A stretch of DNA of 24,372 nucleotides from Sphingopyxis macrogoltabida (GTDB lineage: Bacteria > Pseudomonadota > Alphaproteobacteria > Sphingomonadales > Sphingomonadaceae), in the NCBI GenBank assembly GCA_003241685.1, contig QFPJ01000041.1, positions 1 to 24,372 on the forward strand, written 5' to 3'. The notes beneath the pieces are model-generated. The model saw nothing but the letters and a program-made list of their open reading frames with translations. It was not told the DNA's origin and ran no database searches. The translations under genes were made by a program, and so were the position numbers. This document shows, in pieces, positions 21,585 through 24,372 of this stretch. Each line of letters begins with the position of its first letter. Position 1 is the first letter of the stretch.

Positions 21585-22810
21585 AGCCGCATGGCCCCAT
21601 TCCGCTCGGTTTTGCCGCCGGCGCGGACGATATGTTGCTGATCGGCGGGCGCCGCGTCGACGATCTGGCGGAGGCCGCGGGCGATACGCCGCTGTTCGTT
21701 TACGACCGCGCCATGCTGACGGCGCGTGTCGCCGAATGGCGCGCCGCGATGCCGGCCGTGGTGCAGCTTCATTATGCGATGAAGGCCAACCCCTATCCGC
21801 CCTTGCTGGCGCATATGGCGGGCCTTGTCGACGGCTTCGATGTCGCATCGGGCGGTGAGCTTTCGGCGGCGCTGGCCAGCGGCATGGCGGCGGCGCATAT
21901 CAGCTTCGCCGGACCGGGCAAGCGCGACCGCGAACTGGAGGCGGCGATCGTCGCCGGGGCCACGCTGAACCTCGAATCGGCGGGCGAGGCGGAACGCGCC
22001 CTCGACATCGCCGCGCGGATCGGCATCGTCCCGCGGCTTGCCGTGCGCGTGAACCCCGATTTCGACCTGAAGGGATCAGGAATGAAAATGGGCGGCGGCG
22101 CCAAGCCTTTCGGGGTCGATGCCGCCATGGTGCCGTCGCTGGTGCGCGGCCTGCTCGCCGCCGGGGCCGACTGGCGAGGCTTTCATATCTTCGCCGGATC
22201 GCAGGCGCTCGACCCGGTGGCGATCGCCGAAACGCAGGCGCAGACGGTCGCACTTGCCGGACGGCTGGCGGATGCCATCGGCACCGCTCCGCCGCTGGTG
22301 AATCTGGGCGGAGGCTTGGGCGTGCCGTATTTCCCGGGCGACGTGGCGGTGGATGCCGCCGCGGTCGGCGCCGCCCTGTCTGAAACGCTGGACCGGCGGG
22401 ATGCGGCGCTGACCGACAGCGGCTTTGCGATGGAACTCGGACGCTGGCTCGTCGCCGAAGCGGGTGTCTATCTGACGCGGATCGTCGACCGGAAGGTCAG
22501 CCACGGCGAAACCTTTCTCGTCACGGATGGCGGCCTGCATCATCAACTTGCCGCCAGCGGCAATTTCGGGACGGTCATCCGGCGAAACTATCCGATCGCG
22601 ATCGCCGGTCGCTTCGGCGCGGCGGCGGAAGAGACGGTGTCAGTCGTCGGTTGCCTGTGCACACCGCTCGACCGGCTGGGCGATCAGGTCGCCTTGCCGC
22701 GGGCGCAAGTGGGCGAACTTGTTGCGATTTTTCTCGCGGGCGCCTATGGAGCGTCGGCAAGCCCGGCGGCTTTCCTGGGACAGGGGCCGGCACGAGAAAT
22801 TCTCGTCTGA
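21581..22810 (+). CDS. PLP-dependent decarboxylase, exosortase A-associated
   Basis: This 409-residue fold-type III decarboxylase is related to diaminopimelate and ornithine decarboxylases. Lys68 in HYAMKANPYPP would form the Schiff base with PLP. The phosphate-binding region is LVNLGGGLGVPYF, and the catalytic Cys region is VVGCLCTPLDRLGDQVALP. HIFAGSQ and GRWLVAEAGVY are also typical. The exosortase-linked subfamily has no proven substrate; a diamino acid or another amino acid giving an amine is expected. It overlaps the ligase gene by 4 bp, so the activated acid and the decarboxylated amine are probably parts of one pathway. All key residues are present. Confidence 0.9.
   Translation: MKPHGPIPLGFAAGADDMLLIGGRRVDDLAEAAGDTPLFVYDRAMLTARVAEWRAAMPAVVQLHYAMKANPYPPLLAHMAGLVDGFDVASGGELSAALASGMAAAHISFAGPGKRDRELEAAIVAGATLNLESAGEAERALDIAARIGIVPRLAVRVNPDFDLKGSGMKMGGGAKPFGVDAAMVPSLVRGLLAAGADWRGFHIFAGSQALDPVAIAETQAQTVALAGRLADAIGTAPPLVNLGGGLGVPYFPGDVAVDAAAVGAALSETLDRRDAALTDSGFAMELGRWLVAEAGVYLTRIVDRKVSHGETFLVTDGGLHHQLAASGNFGTVIRRNYPIAIAGRFGAAAEETVSVVGCLCTPLDRLGDQVALPRAQVGELVAIFLAGAYGASASPAAFLGQGPAREILV
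22792..22806. repeat. 7-bp perfect palindrome at the end of the decarboxylase gene
   Basis: ACGAGAA-A-TTCTCGT is a perfect palindrome with a one-base centre, ending two bases before the stop codon at 22808. It could form a small hairpin. There is no T-run after it, so termination is not supported, and it may be coincidental coding sequence. Confidence 0.3.
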
Positions 22811-22984
22811 CGCGACGAAAGCTGTTCCGCATCGGGACAGAATGGGACGAGCATGGTCCATCCCCATCCCAAGACTAACGGTATGTTCACCCTTTTCGCG
22901 CAATGGCTGATGCTGACGCAATGGATGTCGACGTGCGCCTTCGGGCGGCGGCGGCGTCTGGCCGCTCGTAAAGGTGATTGCAAG

Positions 22985-23641
22985 ATGACGTCTTCCCCCT
23001 CGCTTCGTACCGCGCGCGCCGCGCTTTTCTCCGGTATCGCGGCAACCGCGCTGACGGGCTGCATGGGAGCGGGCGGCACCGCGCCACAACTGCCCAGCGC
23101 GAATTTCGTCGCGAATCAGGAGGGGCCGGGCGAGGAATATATCATCGGCCCGCTGGACGAATTGCAGATCTTCGTGTGGCGCAATCCCGAACTTGGCGGG
23201 AAAGTGCAGGTTCGCCCCGATGGCCGCATCACGACGCCGCTGATCACCGACATGCCCGCGGTCGGCAAGACGCCGACGATGCTGCAGCAGGATATCAAGC
23301 TGCAGCTCAGCCAATATATCACCGATCCGATCGTCAGCGTGATCGTGACCAGCTTCAACAGCACCTTTTCGCAGCAGGTGCGCGTCGTCGGCGCGACCGA
23401 AAAGCCCGCGTCGATCCCGTTCCGCGCCAATATGACCGTGCTGGACGCGATGATCGCGGTCGGCGGGCTTGGCGAATATGCGGCGGGCAACCGGGCGCGC
23501 CTTGTCCGTTACGACAAGGGCACGGGCAAGCAGCAGGAATATGCGCTGCGCCTGAACGACCTGATCAAGCGCGGCGACATCAAGGCGAACGTGCGGTTGC
23601 AGCCGGGCGATGTGATCATCATTCCCGAAAGCATGTTTTGA
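22985..23641 (+). CDS. Polysaccharide export lipoprotein, Wza-like, XrtA system-associated
   Basis: This 218-residue outer-membrane export component has a lipoprotein signal peptide with lipobox ALTGC (Cys26). The Poly_export domain follows (about 50-135: EEYIIGPLDELQIFVWRNPELGG, VRPDGRITTPLI, DIKLQLSQYITDPIVSVIV). The SLBB-type domain follows (about 140-210: VRVVGATEKPASIPFRANMTVLDAMIAVGGLGEYAAG, then LQPGDVIIIPE). The short form, with one SLBB, is typical of the exosortase-linked EPS transporters. AAAGGTGA precedes the ATG at 22985. The 174-bp gap upstream shows no clear gene or promoter by eye. It likely begins the EPS export operon that continues past the window. Confidence 0.92.
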   Translation: MTSSPSLRTARAALFSGIAATALTGCMGAGGTAPQLPSANFVANQEGPGEEYIIGPLDELQIFVWRNPELGGKVQVRPDGRITTPLITDMPAVGKTPTMLQQDIKLQLSQYITDPIVSVIVTSFNSTFSQQVRVVGATEKPASIPFRANMTVLDAMIAVGGLGEYAAGNRARLVRYDKGTGKQQEYALRLNDLIKRGDIKANVRLQPGDVIIIPESMF

Positions 23642-23704
23642 CGCGGCCGGTTCGCCAGGACCGCCGGACCCGACGATAGCCCCAGCAAGGACTGACCCCC
23701 ACCG

Positions 23705-24372
23705 ATGAATGGCCTTTACGACGAATTCCGGGTTGCCCTGCACAGCGTCTGGACGCGCCGGTGGCTCGTGCTTGCCGTCGCCTGGGGTGTGTGCATCCTT
23801 GGCTGGCTGGCGATCGCGTCGATCCCCAATCGCTATGACTCGCGCGCCCGCCTGCTCGTCGACGTCAACGAGATTTTGCCCGACGATGTGCAGGGTGGCT
23901 CGCTTGGCGGACGGCAGCAGATCGACCAGATTCGCGAAACGCTGACCAGCGCGCGCAATCTGGAAAAGGTCGCGATCACCACCGGGCTCGTCCCCGCCGG
24001 CGCCGGCGAGCGCGAAAAGGCCGGTGCGGTCGGCATGCTGCAGAAGAATATCAAGGTCGTGCCGCAGCAGGACAATATCTTCGAAATCACCTCCAGCGTC
24101 GGCGTCGGCAGCCTGTCGGACGCCGACAATGCCAAGCTGGCGTCGGGCGTGCTCGACAGCCTGATCACCGTCTTTCGCGACGATCAGCTCCGCGGCGGCC
24201 GGATGAATGCGCGCGAGGGGCTGAAGTTCCTCGACGCCCAGATCGCCGACCGCGAAAAGGCGTTGCGCGATGTGGAAGCGCGTCGCGGCGCGTTCGAGGC
24301 GCAGAATATCGGCCTGATCCCCGGCGGCACCGGCTCCCCGGCGCAGCGCGTCGAAGCCGCGCGCGCCGAACT
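23705..24372 (+). CDS. Wzz-type polysaccharide chain-length determinant, XrtA-associated (partial)
   Basis: The gene begins at ATG 23705, 63 bp after the export lipoprotein gene, and continues past the right edge; 222 codons are in the window with no stop codon. The N-terminus MNGLYDEFRVALHSVWTRRW leads into a membrane segment (WLVLAVAWGVCILGWLAIASIP, about 20-41). A periplasmic region of the Wzz type follows, with RYDSRARLLVDVNEILP, then a coiled-coil-prone region near EREKAGAVG and DREKALRDVEARRGAFEAQN. Wzz proteins regulate polymer length in Wzy-dependent export. It fits the XrtA-locus chain-length family. AAGGA lies about 13 bases upstream of the ATG. Confidence 0.9.
   Translation, partial: MNGLYDEFRVALHSVWTRRWLVLAVAWGVCILGWLAIASIPNRYDSRARLLVDVNEILPDDVQGGSLGGRQQIDQIRETLTSARNLEKVAITTGLVPAGAGEREKAGAVGMLQKNIKVVPQQDNIFEITSSVGVGSLSDADNAKLASGVLDSLITVFRDDQLRGGRMNAREGLKFLDAQIADREKALRDVEARRGAFEAQNIGLIPGGTGSPAQRVEAARAE

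Noticed and set aside
20040..21848. Minus-strand open frame of about 600 codons opposite the ligase and decarboxylase
   Set aside because: Both plus-strand genes have complete catalytic motifs; the antisense product is compositionally biased only.
22785..22985. RpoN (sigma-54) promoter upstream of the polysaccharide export gene
   Set aside because: Exosortase loci can be RpoN-controlled, but the nearest candidate (GGCACGAGAAATTCT) lacks the -12 TTGC element. No convincing match was seen.

Overview
The window is about 24.4 kb of GC-rich, densely coding chromosome with short intergenic gaps, frequent 1-16 bp gene overlaps, and alphaproteobacterial gene families. The XrtA/exosortase-A accessory genes beside thioredoxin reductase, a bufferin operon ending in sigF-nrsF, and REP-type palindromes all suggest a sphingomonad (Sphingomonas/Sphingopyxis type). 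Genus-level placement is inference. I saw no rRNA, tRNA, CRISPR array, insertion sequence or phage gene, and no gene-free stretch exceeds 300 bases.

Left part (1-4740, minus strand): an operon reads bufA1-bufB-bufC-doxX-sigF-nrsF. It encodes a small cysteine-containing exported peptide (bufferin, DUF2282), the DUF692/MNIO enzyme and DUF2063 partner that modify such peptides, a DoxX membrane protein, an ECF sigma factor and its membrane anti-sigma factor. A motif matching GTAACC-N16-CGAA, which I recall as the Caulobacter SigF consensus, lies just upstream of bufA1. A second match lies inside bufC ahead of doxX-sigF-nrsF. Downstream on the same strand are two GIN-domain (DUF2807) exported proteins, the first a lipoprotein with a very regular 18-20 residue repeat.

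Centre-left (4740-9716, plus strand): a GreA/GreB-type transcription factor, a 59-residue helix-turn-helix-like protein overlapping it by 4 bp, a BaiN/HI0933-type flavoprotein, a DEAD-box RNA helicase with a DbpA-type RNA-binding domain, and a quinone oxidoreductase. REP-like palindromes fill the gaps on either side of the helicase gene.

Centre (9736-14568): a formaldehyde-detoxification cluster on the minus strand, frmA-purU-VOC-ProXp-ala-like deacylase-fghA, with a LysR regulator divergent from frmA. FrmA and FghA convert S-hydroxymethylglutathione to formate; PurU releases formate from 10-formyl-tetrahydrofolate, so both one-carbon carriers can be emptied to formate.

Right part (14578-24372): a methyltransferase and a membrane protein with a SRPBCC-like domain form an overlapping pair, followed by trxB. 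The XrtA/PEP-CTERM-associated accessory region follows. One arm on the minus strand encodes an acetyltransferase-like protein, an acyl carrier protein and two alpha/beta hydrolase-fold proteins. The other arm on the plus strand encodes an acyl-CoA ligase, a PLP decarboxylase, a polysaccharide export lipoprotein and the start of a Wzz-like chain-length determinant that runs off the right edge. The ligase, ACP, decarboxylase, acyltransferase and hydrolases look like a small-molecule assembly module tied to exopolysaccharide export; its product is unknown to me and is the most open biological question here.
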